Part shown: in pieces, positions 1 to 12,001 of the stretch | Position numbering within the stretch: the first letter of the stretch is position 1 | How the letters are laid out: every line of letters starts with the position of its first letter | Source of the DNA: Colletotrichum lupini | Taxonomy: Eukaryota; Ascomycota; Sordariomycetes; Glomerellales; Glomerellaceae | Reading direction: 5' to 3' | DNA: 64,000 nucleotides | Assembly: GCF_023278565.1 (NCBI RefSeq) | Contig: NC_064677.1 | Coordinates: forward strand, 4,650,001 to 4,714,000 | Notes under the pieces: model-generated | The model's input: only the letters and a program-made list of their open reading frames with translations | Told to the model about the DNA's origin: nothing | Databases searched by the model: none | Made by a program: the position numbers and the translations under genes

Positions 1-1503
1 AAGACGCCGTTGAGCTCGACGGTGTGGTAGGCGCCGAAGCCCTGGGCCTCCTGCTCGTCGTCGAGAGGCCCGTAGCGGTAGTTGAAGGTCGTCACGCCGT
101 CGCGAGCCATGGCGTCTTGGAAGATTTTCGTGATACAGTGCGCCCTGTAGTCGCCGTGGGCGGTCGCGAGCTGGCGCCAGAGTTTCCCTGAGTTGGGGAA
201 AACTGGCTGCGGCTTGTCGAGATAGGTTTCCTTGAGGAGGGCGAGGGAGGCGTTGCTAAGGGACTGCGTGGCCTGGTTGTTCATGTTCTTGAAGGCCTCC
301 TCGACGGTGTCGGTCTTTTGGGGCACGTTCTTGGTCCCCTCGTCGGTGCAGGTTCCCGCGATGGTGGGGACCTTGAGATATTTCCCCTCGGCGAAGCGTT
401 GCAGCGTCGGCGCCTTGACGAGGTCGCCATCGAGGTTGGGGTTGAACTGGCAGTCCTCCGTCTGCAGGGCCGTCGCGTTGAGGCCGCGGAGACAGGCGAG
501 GGAGTCAGCTTGCTTGTTGCAGCCGGTGGCGTTGGTTAGGCAGTTGTACTGTTCCTGGCCTTGCTCGAGGGTGCGGACGGTAGCGACGGAGACCGATTCC
601 ATAATGGCTCCCTTGATCAGACCCGGGTCGTTGTCTCCAAAGGCCGCTAGAAGCATGGCTACTGAGGTCGCGCCGGCGGAGTCGCCTACGGCAACCATCT
701 GATCTGGGTTTCCTCCGAACTTTTCAAGGTCAGTTAGCAAAGAGGGAGAAAACGAGATGGTTTGGAAGAAAGCTCACAGCAGCGGCGTGTTGCTCCAGCC
801 ATTTCAGCCCTTGGATCTGGTCCTTGAGGCCGTTGTTCATACTCGCGCCAGCCTCCACCTCCTTGCTCTGCAAGAAACCATAGGGCCCTGTAGTGAATAT
901 TAGCCCCTTCTCTGCGACTTCGTGATGCGGTGCGACATGATTCATTGTTCAATCACATACCAACTCTATAGTTCACCTGAACGACTAGCATGTTCCCGAA
1001 CCTGGCCAGATCGCTGCCGTTGAAGTTGGCGTTGGAAAGAGACTGAAACCCGCCGCCTTGGATGAAGTACATGACTGGCAACTTGGACTCCGGTGTCGCG
1101 TTCGATGGCGCAAAGATGTTGACATAGAGACAGTCTTCGTCCGTCGTGAAGCGCTTGTTCGGCTTCATGGTGAAGTCTGAGGCACTTCGGGCTAGACATA
1201 TCGGGCGGAACTGGCAGAATCGTTAGCAAATCAAAGCCACTATCCCACACCTTGGAAAAACGTCTTTACATTCGAAGCATCGACAACATCAGTCGTGTTC
1301 GGGGGATCAACCGGTGCCGCGAACCGGAGCTGACCCACAGGCGGCGCAGCAAACCGGACGCCCAGCCAGCGAGTCGCACCGCCCTGCTCGGCGACTCCTT
1401 GGACTTTGGTGTAGCCAAGGTCTACAAGCGGGTCAACCGCCTGGACCTGGCCGATGATTGCGGCCGAAAGAAGAGAAACGAGGGATTTGGTTAGGGAAGG
1501 CAT
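1..1503 (-). CDS. secreted type-B carboxylesterase/lipase (3' part missing)
   Basis: The protein begins with a signal peptide (MPSLTKSLVSLLSAAIIGQ) and follows the alpha/beta-hydrolase type-B carboxylesterase pattern. In order it shows LGVRFAAPPVGQLRF near the N-terminus, DEDCLYVNIFAP, the oxyanion-hole segment YFIQGGGF, and the nucleophile elbow VAVGDSAGA with catalytic Ser around 680. Three introns are inferred, near 1207–1246, 891–956 and 728–775. The rest of the protein, including the catalytic His, lies beyond base 1, so the gene is partial only because the window ends. Family members hydrolyse ester bonds of lipids or xenobiotic esters outside the cell; the substrate cannot be read from sequence. 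It shares orientation with the tyrosinase 1.1 kb upstream, but nothing shows co-regulation. Confidence 0.9.
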
Positions 1504-2606
1504 TATTACAGAAGTGACAGACTTAGATTAAAATGATAATAGGAACAGACTAAACACAATCATCACCAATAACTAATCACAGCCAAGGAGAGAATTCGAC
1601 CATCATCCGAAGAAAGAGACTGAGCGGTCTTGTCATCTGTTATAGGGTCATTGGGACTGAGCTTGAATTAGACCAGACCAGACTGACAGCCCCGAAACCG
1701 AAACCAGACCGGAGTATTTTGTTGACTCGAGGGCCATCCTCTGCACCCGGCTTGCCAGCTTCGAGGGCTTTTGAAAGCTTCTCCGGACTGTCCGCAGGTT
1801 TGGAGTTTGGGTGCGGGGGTTTCAGAATCGGGTCTTTGAAGCGAACTTGTCGCGAATGTCGTGTTCCAGAACGACGAACTCTATTCGGAGGAAATATTTC
1901 AAGATGGACATATGATCCCCAGGCAGGGTTCTCATTCTCCGTAGCCGAGGGCAGAAGAGAGCACCCCTCTTTACCATGGCAAGTCTAACAGCACCCTTTA
2001 AACTGCCGCGGTCATCCTCCGCGGCCGGGGTATCATCCGCACGTTTAGAGTTTTTCGTCGCAACAATACCCTGTTTCCCCTTTTCACGCCATTGCATCAT
2101 CCATGCTGCTCAGATGCATACTCTTTAGGATGACAAGATTCATAAGATGAACGCTCCTTGGCAGACGGTTTCAGTGGGATCGAATAAGACGAGATGCTTT
2201 TCTCTCATCATGTCAGCCACTCTTGACTCTGCATGTTCTCCTAGACCGCTTTAGGAAACGTCGTATCATTTGCCTTGCCGACTGCCTGGTAAGTTATACA
2301 TGAATCCATGACACCGCAATCTTCTATCCACATAGGTTGCAATTGCGACGGCCGAGGTTGTAGTCGCTATCCGTTGGGTGTGCCATTCCGATCTTTCGGC
2401 ACCAACCGGCCGTTCGGCGTGAACCATCCAATCTATTAGCATGGCAGTATCAATGACAATTGGTGTAACAAGACTGTAGTCTGTGTATTCAACGTGACCA
2501 GATAGTTGTACAGGGGTGCTATTTACAGCTGAATTATGTACAATAGAAGATGATATAGAGATGTAAGTTGTTTGGGAGGTAATTATTCATAAAGCGAACT
2601 CGCTTT
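1504..2606. other. intergenic, carboxylesterase promoter side
   Basis: About 1.1 kb between the start of the carboxylesterase and the end of the tyrosinase. It should contain the carboxylesterase promoter. Reading frames here are short and lack family motifs. I see no RNA gene or repeat. Confidence 0.5.
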
Positions 2607-4142
2607 TTACTCGTAGACATAGCAGAACGGAGATCCTCCGACAGTGTTCATCAGGTCTCTGAGCTTGGCCGATCCGCCAATGGGAGCAATGTCAATTAGA
2701 TCATCCAAAGTGGCGTTCGCGCTCGGCGGGTTGTTTTGCAATGTCCTGGTGCCAAAGATATCCTTCAGAAAAGCAATTGTTAGTATTTTCTCAATTAGGA
2801 TGCAAGTAAGACTTCAAAGCTTCTTTGATGGGGGTTCCGACATACCTGTCTGTTGGCAAAGTCAAGCATCTGCCAAATCCAGTAGACGCGGTCGATTTGG
2901 GCGTGGTGCAGGAAGAAGGCGGGCTCGCCGGGAGAAATGAAGGGATCCGCGCCGGGGTCGCCTATACGCAAAGTCAGTTGCCGTCGAAGCCAAGATCTGC
3001 GCAAAAGTCTTTTAAAAACTTACCTCCTATCGTGTAGTGGCCTCCTCCGTGAATGCCGACCTCGCTGCCGGGCGTATACCTGTCATCACCCTGCATAACC
3101 GCCTGAAACCACTCAATGTTGTCGTTACCGAGGATCAACTCGGTGGTATTCCGCAGCGAAGAGTATCGGGCAGCAATGTGCTTGTTGAGGTCACGCTTCA
3201 GGCAGCGAGGGTGGTCATCGGTCGGCTTATCGACGGTCAGCGGCGTCGTGGTGCCGTACTGCCACAGCAGCCGGGGCCCGACGTGGACAACCATATCGGA
3301 GAAGGGTCCGGTCTCGACGCAGCCGCCGCCCGAGCCGGGCTCGAGGATGATGGTGGTGTTGGTGAAGCTCTGGAGGAGGTGCATGCCCTCGTGCTCGATG
3401 GCTGCGCCGTTGCTTCCCATGGAGGTCTCCGAGCCGTCGAAGACGGGCGACTTAGCTGGGTCTTCAACGTCGAAACCCCATTCCCAGTAGGGGAAGGTTC
3501 CTGTTACGCGGGCAATTAGATTGGAGTTTTAACCCTGTGGATGAATCGAAAAGTGCTAACCGGTGTAGCCGCAAACGTTGCGGAGGTTTTCCTCGTATGT
3601 CCATGTGAAATATCTGTGCCAAAGGAGGAAGTTCGCCTGGATAGTCCCACTCAGTCAGCCCCATTGAATTTCCGAGTAGTACCCGTCTTGACATACCGTA
3701 ATGTGAATCATTCCAGTCTGGTTGAGATGGGTCAGAACAAAGTCGTCGTATAATGACTTTGCAGACGGAAGCTCCGTGGCGTTCAACAAATTAGGGGATG
3801 ACTGAAGGCACTTGACCGCAGCGACGTACGCCTTGCGCTCTTCGGCAGGGATTGTTCTCCTGAAGACCCAATATCAGCACGCTGTGATCGAAGAACGGGG
3901 TCATCGTACATAACTCACCATTCTTTCCGTACGCGCAGCTTGTCGGGCGTGCAGGTCGAGTTGATACCCATCCGCTGGTTCAGCGCCTTTGAGGCCTCGA
4001 GAGCCTGCGCTGAGAGCTGGGTAAGGGCAACGCCGTTGTCGATCGCCGTCTGCGTAAAGTTGTGGGTTGTGGTCTTGGCAGAGGTAAGGGCAGCGTTGCC
4101 GGCGGCAAAGAGGAGCCAGACGCAGTGCTTAAGGACGGCCAT
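2607..4142 (-). CDS. secreted tyrosinase (type-3 copper monophenol oxidase)
   Basis: The start at 4142 gives a signal peptide (MAVLKHCVWLLFAAGNAA). The CuA site is THLNQTGMIH, then after an intron ANFLLWHRYFTW, giving the three histidines. The CuB site is GIHGGGHYTIGG followed by EPAFFLHHAQIDRVYW. The protein ends GGSPFCYVYE with the stop at 2607–2609. At roughly 390 residues it matches the short secreted fungal tyrosinases, which lack a long C-terminal lid domain. These enzymes oxidise phenols to quinones with a two-copper centre. About five introns are inferred; one separates His2 from His3 of CuA (near 3640–3700). Neighbours do not form an obvious melanin cluster, so the substrate is unknown. 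Confidence 0.92.
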
Positions 4143-5969
4143 GACGTCTGTTACTGGATGTTACTGTAATAGCAACTGTAACCGGATGAACAGCGTTCGA
4201 TACCACAATCCTTAAGCTTTCCTGAGAAACTAGATCCTTCCGCGGAACTTGAAGCCGGCCATCATAGATTATATGTTTACTGAACATGTAGGGCAGAAGG
4301 AGAATATTTAAAGGCGGCAGGCTGCCGTGGAGACTCGGAGAGAGTAGGTATCCCTTTTCTAGATTGCTCATCGGAGCCGATATTCTCAAGGATTGTTGTT
4401 CTCGGTTAGGGCCGTTTATCCATCTTTGAGGGAGGCTATCGTGTGTAGCATGTTGGTCGAGGCCGGCAACAAGATCCATAGAATACACCCTTACCAAGCT
4501 TCTGCAGTTCCAAGTAGATGGGATGCAATGGGATCGGGTGAACTATTCGCTAGGTTCTTACTTCTCAAACAGGAACGAATATCCATCAAAAAAGTTGGTC
4601 CGAACCACGCACCCACGTTGCATGACACCCGCCTTTACAGGCTTCCAGAGCGCCGTTGTTCCAAACGGGGCAGCTCTAGAGCCAAGATGTTGGCGTGGCC
4701 AATCGGGGTTGGAATAGAGATGGGACCTTTAATCTATATCGGCTATCAACATTAAAGTTAAATTTAGCATTGCCACATTTCGGCCCACGCACTGGGTGCG
4801 AGAAGACTAAAGAGTCGACAACATCCCTTCCTCTGTGGCGTCGTGTCAGCAATGACAAAACTGGGCTACGTGACCATGGTAGACGATGCTCTCTCCACAA
4901 ACAGATAATCGGCTCCGGGCACGTGGATCTTGATCACCACGGGCACCACTTACATAGTACATACTAGAATCTGTCCGGCTCCCGTTTTATTTGAATCAAG
5001 AAATGCGCTGTTCTCGTTCATGGGTGTTGTTGGTACCGGTGTCCGTCCACCATGGCGGGGTGGAGCTCTGGCGAGTCAGATTTCAACAAATCCATCAAGC
5101 TTGGGCGGATCCGGCCTCGGCAGTTGTTGAAATGATTCAGATGAAGCAATAAACATGCTGAAATTCCTCCGAAAGTGTGTGGTCTAGCTGCGCAGGGCAT
5201 CTTTCCAAGTGAGGAACAAAGCTTACCAAAATGCAACATGATGACGATCATGCTCTTTACAACTTCGTGGTGACGATACACTTTACATCTAGCCTACTAA
5301 TCGTTCTCTAAGCATCTCGAACCTTGCGTGCGATCCTGTGAGCCACGTGCAGTTTAGCTGACACCCGCACGACCCAAGCGGCTAATTATTGCTTGGTCAC
5401 TATATGTAACCTTCCTAAAATATTCGTTCAGTCTCAAATTGACAGTGGCGTGATGTTTATCAAGAATGCTGTCGGGGCCTTGAACCTTGTTCTTGCCGGG
5501 AACGCGGCTACCGGCACCACGGCGCCTACTCCAACTCAAGACGACTATGTAGTATTATCTACGCCTGTCAAAGTGACGAGCCAAGCGCTGCCCAATTAAC
5601 TGGTTTCCTAAACGGAAAGGGTCACTTCTTTTGAGCCCCTGCCAAGTCGACTAAGCATTCTATTACATGTCGCTGAATCGCAAGGTAATGTTAGCTTGTA
5701 ATGTAACTCTGTTAGAGATTGTTTCTTAGATTGGCTTATAAACTGAAAGCTAGCTTAGGAAATTGGAATCAGTCAGCCGCGCCCTCTCTCGGGTTCGGTC
5801 TGTTGCGTTCTAGCGAAGAAACAGCCGTCGTGACTGATACGATTTGAATTGTGTGAGGATCTTTGCCAGCATACGAGTACGTAATTCGACGACTGAATAT
5901 ATACACTCAGCTTTATATAATATTGTACAGGTTCCTCCTTCTTCCTTCCACCGTTACCAATGAGGAGGC
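4143..5969. other. intergenic, no convincing gene
   Basis: This 1.8-kb stretch lies upstream of the tyrosinase and downstream of the MFS transporter. It contains only short, low-complexity or motif-free reading frames. A 50–60-codon plus-strand frame near 5420–5599 could be a degraded coding remnant but matches nothing I recognise. Confidence 0.5.
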
Positions 5970-7501
5970 TCAAACCTTGACAAACCAGCCTTTGCCAATC
6001 TTCTTCGTCTTGACTATTCGCGCCAAGGTTAAGAAGAATGTTCCCAACATCAAACAGCTGCCAGCAAAAGCCTGGGCGCCGAGGTATCGGCCGCCGGTAG
6101 CAGAGATGATGGCACCGGCGATTGGATTGCCGGTGAGCACCGCAAACGCAACAATAGTGAAGACCATCCCGATGCGCGTCCCTTGCTTGCTAGGGTCCGT
6201 CGTCAAGGCGCTGACGCCAGCCGGGAAGAGGGCCTGGATGGCGTTACCCGCGATGCCGAAGAAAATGGTCCAGACATAGAGTCCCGATGGGGACTTCACA
6301 GCGATCCAGCAGTAGGTTAGTAGCCCAGAGATCAGAGCCATGGGTGTGAAGACTGTGATTGTGCCGATCTTGTCGGCGAGAAAATTTGGGCCTAGACGCC
6401 CGATGAAGCCGATGCCGTTCAGAACCAGTAGGAGATTTAGCGAGTCCGTGTACGAGAAGTCGAGCTCGTCTCGACTGAAAGAGGCCAGGTAATAAAAGGC
6501 AAAGTACACCCCCATGAAGGACTGGACACATTCAAGTCAGCGGTGACGTTCAGTTTCAACAGGCGAAAGATGAACTTACAAAGAACCCCCCGGCAGTATA
6601 GAAGGTATACTCCAGTTCCTTGAACGACGCCAAGTCCACCATCTTGCTCGCTTTGCGCGGCGGTATGCGCGGCTTCAGAAAGATGAACCCAACTGTTAGT
6701 GTCGCAAGCTGTATGAAGCCAAGCGTGCGCATAGCCCATGGAAACCCAACCTGCGGCAGCAACTGTCGAACCGTACTCGGGAACACCAAGCCGCCTGACG
6801 CGCTTCCTACAGCCGCCATGCCGATGGCGATGGCCTTTCTCTTGTCAAAGTAAGTCGATAGCGTCGCTAGGGATGGGCAAAACACCAGACCGAAGCCCAG
6901 CCCTACGCAGACGCCGTGCGAGAGGAAAATCTGCCAGTACTGGGTGCACCACGACGTTGCAAAGATGCCGAGCAGGATGAGGAAGCAGCCGGAGAAGTAG
7001 AGATGGCGAAAGTACCCTGCATCAGTGAAACGGCCTGAGAATGCGCCGATGAAGAAGAGCAGGAAGACTTGGAAGGATCCGATCCATGAAATGTCTGACG
7101 GTGGTCTCTTCAGCTGCTGGACGTAATATGTCTGAAAGACGCCGAAAGAGTTGACGAAGCCCCTACATTGCCCGCCATGTCAACCACTTCATCTTCAAGG
7201 TCCTGTTGCGCTGTTGTCTCACTCACCATGTATCCATAAAGATGAAATGCGCGCTCAGTACTATGATAACCGCCCGTCAGCTCCACTCCTTCAGCAAAGG
7301 CAGCATCTCATTCTTACCGGCCATCCAAGCATTGTATCCCCCGTCAGGCGGCGGCCCGGGATCCGCAGTGGGCGCTGACGCGATGCGGCTCAGCACGCGC
7401 CCGACGCGGCTCCCTGTCCGGTGCGTCTCCTCTCCTACCAGACCACCTTCGTTCCGCGACGAGTCGGACCTCGTCTCCTTTTCTATGCTGCTATCCATCA
7501 T
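5970..7501 (-). CDS. MFS transporter, monocarboxylate-transporter-like (MCT/SLC16 type)
   Basis: After a hydrophilic Ser/Arg-rich N-tail the protein has PPPDGGYNAWMA, the signature before the first helix in fungal MCT-like carriers. It continues VLSAHFIFMDTW|GFVNSFGVFQTYYVQQL, SDISWIGSFQVFLLF and GLGFGLVFCPSLATLSTYFDKRKA. The second half contains FIGRLGPNFLADKIG and FPAGVSALTTDPSKQGTRIGM, with repeated hydrophobic spans fitting 12 helices. Introns are inferred near 7255–7298, 7147–7223 and 6526–6586. The chosen start is the first ATG in frame (7501). Such proteins move small carboxylates or related solutes across the plasma membrane. The substrate is not deducible and no biosynthetic genes flank it. 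Confidence 0.88.
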
Positions 7502-9361
7502 CACAGTCTGTTGTTGGGCGACATGCGTTCTGATGTCGAGAGGGTGGCGTCATAGACCTGGATGGACATTGATCGTGTGTGTTGTGTCCTGGGAATAAGC
7601 GGTTTTTCATTCCCGTATGCTAGTCATGGCGGGGAGCGCGCAGCTTAAAGACTCTGTTTGAACCAGTTTCCTCGCGCTTTCGCGCTTAGAACTAAAATCC
7701 CTTTTCTCCTTTGACTCATGGGCAAAAGTCCCTAGTTCGTCACTCAGTCTTTGCCGAGGTTAGGCGGTGTGTGTGGTAAGAGTAAATGAATAGCAGCGCC
7801 CCGCGAAACTATTACTTAGAGGCGGCAGTAAGAAGTTGAAACTTGGCAATTAGTCATTGAGAACTACAATTGGCACCGCTCGGTGATTGACTTATTCAAT
7901 CTAAGTAGCAAATTTCACACGCCCTTTGGCGCCCTTTGGACCGGAACCGCACGGCGAGCCAACCAGGATGCCGATGAGTTGCCAGGATATTAAGCCAACT
8001 CTGTCGGAAATGCGGCGGAAGTACCGGGGATCCTCCCGTTCCCCGCGATCTCTTCCGAACTAGTAGAATTGGTTGTCCTTTGGTTGTTAGTTGGACAACA
8101 GTTTCGCAACTTCGTACGAGCCTTAATCCTATACTACATCTATTCTCACGGATCCGATTAGAGTCGGTTCAAGTTTCCGATGTTTATCATTGCATGATGC
8201 AAGTAATTGACTTCTTTCCAGGGCAGAAAAATAGTAAACGACTGTAATGAACTGGACGCTCGCAAGTATTTTTGCTCACATAGCCGCAAGCTGACTAACA
8301 CGGTCGCCTACTCCGCGGAGATGCATCTTACTTCGACTTCATGTCGTCGACGGCCGAGGTAATAGCAGCTTACATTTCTCTGTTCCAATTACCTAAGGCG
8401 ATCTGGTCATCATAAGACACTTTGTCCACATGTCCAGCGACGTTTTCACTAGAAAGTCATAGCTCCCATAATGGGTCGCTGTAATTTTGAGATGAGAAGA
8501 AAGCTCACAAGATGACGTGTAGGGGTGCATCATCAGCAAAGATGAGACGACCCCCGCCTGAGAGGTGATACATTGAAGATGAAATTTCAGCACATGCCAC
8601 CTTGGCTAGTGAGTTACCGCTCATACTGTGCAGTCTGTTGATTTCATGATTACTGAGTCGCAAGCAGCGTACATCATGATGCGACTCACTGGTTGATGAT
8701 TTTGGCGAAGGATATCGCATTAAGTGAAGGCGTTTACGCACCAAGTCGGATGCGCCACAAACTCCATGGACATTTTCATGATGCAAAGGGATAAACACAA
8801 TTGAGCAGCTGCGCCAAGACCGTAGGAGAAGCCGCATTCGAGTCCGTGTTGGCCTTTGACTTTCAAATACAGAGCTTCTCGCTCATCAATTCGCTTCAGT
8901 GAGAGTTGCACCTTATGTAAGAGGGTGGTATGGGCGACGCCTGGTGTCACGAAAGGGCGAGCCCGTCAAGAAAGCGAGAACAATGAGGTCTAATCCGGGC
9001 TTCGGCAGACAGCCTTGGCTCAAGTCGCTGAGTCTTTCAAGGGCTCTGTATCGTTGCCAGACTGGGACTTGTGCAGGATGTCGCAAACGGCTCTTGTGCT
9101 TCGCCAAGTGCCCATTGATTGTAGCTGATACTATGAATTCGTATCACGAGCTTCTTCGGTGAGCCAGACGCTCCCTTCGAATCAAGAATCAACTCTTTTC
9201 ATCAATTTTCCAAGACAGTCTGCCTTTATGCTCATATAAACCACAAAGTGAAACGTCCGGCAACGTGGACCAACATGAAGAGCTCTTCATTTCTCCCAAC
9301 TGTAAATCATAATTCTCATGTATCAACGTCCTGCATCACTCTTTTGAGCTCCGCATAAATC
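7502..9361. other. intergenic, no convincing gene
   Basis: About 1.9 kb between the divergent MFS and small secreted protein genes. Several 60–110-codon frames occur on the minus strand (8390–8950) but they overlap one another and show no motif. A TATA-like TATAAA lies at 9235–9240, about 120 bases before the next start codon. Short dyads (for example around 8188–8200 and 8070–8100) are not distinctive. Confidence 0.45.
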
Positions 9362-10104
9362 ATGCATTCTATCAATCTTTACCTTCTTCTTACACATACC
9401 TTGATCACGAGCCTCCTAGCTAACCCAGTCCCCGTCACCAACCACACCTCCACCCCCAACAACGCCCGACGATCCTACTTCACCCCCGTCCGCGAACCCG
9501 AAATGCACCCAGTTGAATGCCACGACGAAGCCGAATTCCGCGGCCACGCCGACATTAAGCCCAAATTCTTCTTCGAGGGCGTCTACAAGTTCTGCCAGGA
9601 GCGCTACGACACGACGCAGGTCCTCGACGCGAGTGACGACCCGACGAACCCCGCTTACCACGACGGCAACGGCCGCCTGGCCCGCAATGCGAGCTGGCGG
9701 TACCGGGACTGGCACGGAGTCAACCACGACTTTAGAGTTTGGTGGGAGGCGGGCTGCAGGGTGACCGTCGGGAAACAGAGCGTGCGGCGCCCGTTGGGGG
9801 AGGAAGGGGGCCCCGTGTGGACGCCGGGGTGTTATGAGATCATGGGGTCTACGCATTATGAGTGTGAGTTTTCTTTATTTTGGGCACCCCCGATTGTCGT
9901 GGCAATATGCGATCTGGGTTCTTTGCCAAGGCGTGTTTGCAAGTCTATCTTACTTATGATCACGGATTATAAAATGTTACTGACGCTCTTATTGTCTGAC
10001 ATGTAGGTAAAGGCAACGGCGGCGTTGGTGGAAGGAAGAAAGTCGGCTGCCTCATTTACGAGTATAAAGGGGGAAAGGGTGATAATGACGACCCGGCGTC
10101 TTGA
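9362..10104 (+). CDS. small secreted cysteine-rich protein (effector-like)
   Basis: Two exons (9362–9863 and 10007–10104) give a 199-residue protein. A hydrophobic signal peptide (MHSINLYLLLTHTLITSLLA) is followed by a mature chain with six cysteines: VECHDE, KFCQER, AGCRVT, PGCYEI, the Cys formed across the splice junction after HYE, and VGCLIY. The intron is phase 1 with donor GTGAGT and acceptor ATGTAG. Splicing is supported because it restores the fifth cysteine and opens a frame to GGKGDNDDPAS and a stop. Small size, secretion and even cysteine number fit apoplastic effector-like proteins, but I recognise no named family. The start has a TATAAA box about 120 bases upstream. Confidence 0.72.
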
Positions 10105-10536
10105 TGAAGAGCCGAGCTTCATATTGCAGGACGACGGCCACGATGAGCCATGTGAACTTCCAAAGATGGCTTGGTCTTATGGACTCATTGGACAGATTAT
10201 CTGCGAGGAAAGGATATAGTTGACAGCTCGCGTCGATGATATGGCGCGTGACGAAGCGCAACTGCGATATCCCTGGTACGGTCAGAATCCCCAGACAGCC
10301 CGATACTCTATATATCCCTGTTCTCAGCCCGATGGTGGTGCCATTGTTGGATCAGCGTACATCGGACCCTGAATGACGTACAATTGATTGCAATTCTCAT
10401 GGGGAGTTTAAAAGGGAATGATGGTCCGGGCATGATTTCTTGTATTGATGTTACGTAGTTACGGGACCCATGCCCATTTATTCCGCCACACGCCGCGAAT
10501 ATCAAGAAGCTGTCAAACATCTCAATATACGTCACA
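10105..10536. other. intergenic
   Basis: About 430 bases between two plus-strand genes; it should hold the 3' end of the first and the promoter of the second. No motif seen. Confidence 0.4.
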
Positions 10537-11006
10537 ATGGATACACTTTTCATGAAGGCAGTGAGCATTAAGATGCCTGACTCCCTCGCAAATTTCATAC
10601 AAACCGATCCGTGGGCCGGTAGACACGCTCGTGCTACTTCTGTCAAACAATCACCACCCACTATCAAGCAAGTTCCAGCGCCAGCGCCCGTAGTAGCGAA
10701 GATGGAGCAACACAATGAGACACAGTAAACCATCCCTTTAATAATGCAAAGCAAAGAGACGGAGATTTTCAAAACTTTCCATGCTGACAAATAGCGGTCA
10801 GACTAAACAGAAACCTCTCCGAGGAGACCAAAGACACGAATAGCTCGGGAGGAACGAATCGAAGCAGCGGCGAGAGCGCCGGTGGTACTCGCAGCAAGGG
10901 CAAGCCAAAGGGAGAGTTATCATCCACGGTAGATACTCTCCTGAATAAGGCACTGGGTTTCGGAGCTGCGAGTGAGGCTGAGAAGAAGAAGAGCGGTGCT
11001 GCTTGA
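10537..11006 (+). CDS. hypothetical small hydrophilic protein, two exons
   Basis: I infer exons 10537–10724 and 10802–11006, joined by a 77-base phase-2 intron (donor CA|GTAAAC, acceptor GGTCAG|A, with a GCTGAC branch-like sequence). This gives 130 residues. The start MDTLFMKAVSIKMPDSLA has a good fungal context (CACAATGG). The middle is Pro/Ala-rich (TIKQVPAPAPVVAKM), followed by a Ser/Gly/Lys-rich disordered stretch. The end is an amphipathic segment, STVDTLLNKALGFGAASEA, then a KKK-containing tail. No signal peptide or known domain. Support comes from the clean open frame of the second exon and the good splice sites. It could be a cytosolic or nuclear intrinsically disordered protein; function unknown. 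Confidence 0.5.
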
Positions 11007-12001
11007 AGGTTTCGAAGGGGCGGGTACGAAAGTATGATTCATGTTTTGAAGCGTTATTTTGTGTAGTAGATTGTGCTTGATGCTAGCGAATAGCATATTT
11101 GTTTTGCTCGAATGATTGTCGTATATTCCAAGTGAACTTCGAGATGTTAGCACGATGGGAGGGTTGTTCGCGCCATGCTCACATCCTGACCCAACTGCGG
11201 GTTGAACATGGGTTGTCTCTCTACGTCCTCACCGCTGCTGCATCGACGAGAAAGCGAAACCTCTTTCCCTGAGAGCGAGGAAGAGAAACCTAAAGGCGCA
11301 TCTATCCCACATAAAAGCAGAGAAGCATGATATGCAACCCATGCCGTGAACCCCAGGCTTTCGGAGCTTTCCCGCGCGATCCAGGCGTCTGGTGCCCCCG
11401 CTCCCAGGACCCCGCGCTACCCCGCAACGTGACGCCACCCGGACGGCGCCCGATGCTCCTCCGGGATAAGCATATCTGTAGCCGGCTGATGTGCCCGACA
11501 TGGGTACTGATAGCGTTATTCAAGGTTCTATATATATTTTCGACTACATGTATACAATCGAGAAGAGAGAAGAGAAAAACAGATCTGGTTCTCAGTGTCA
11601 GCCTATCTGCCAAATCCTCCCACCGCTGATTTGGAGTATCACCCCCCACAAAGTCCCGGTGATGCCGTCGGCGACATGAGCCGAGATAAGATTATGGGTT
11701 TACTGATAGATAATACCCAATTTCGTCGTGTAGGGACTCATCATTGGCGATTCTCAGGGCTCCAAAAGATCCAGACTACCGACCAATTGAAAGATGGCAC
11801 GCTGCATAGATGATATTTCATCAAAACCGCGCAGTCTTGGTACACACGAGAGTGATACGTCGGCTTGGCTAGCGGAGTATAAAGCAGCCATGAATCCATC
11901 AAAAACCGCGGAGGAATCACCTTCTCCAACATCTTCCCAACTTGCAAAGTAGTTGTAGTGACCCAGCCTAGTCCTCGTAACAGCAATTCCCCGTGACAGC
12001 A
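11007..12001. other. intergenic, asparaginase promoter
   Basis: Nearly 1 kb without a supported gene. A TATAAA at 11878–11883 lies about 120 bases before the asparaginase start codon. Confidence 0.4.

Noticed and set aside
1..7501. Esterase, tyrosinase and MFS transporter as a biosynthetic cluster
   Set aside because: No backbone enzyme or regulator is present, gaps of 1–2 kb separate them, and each is common as a single gene.
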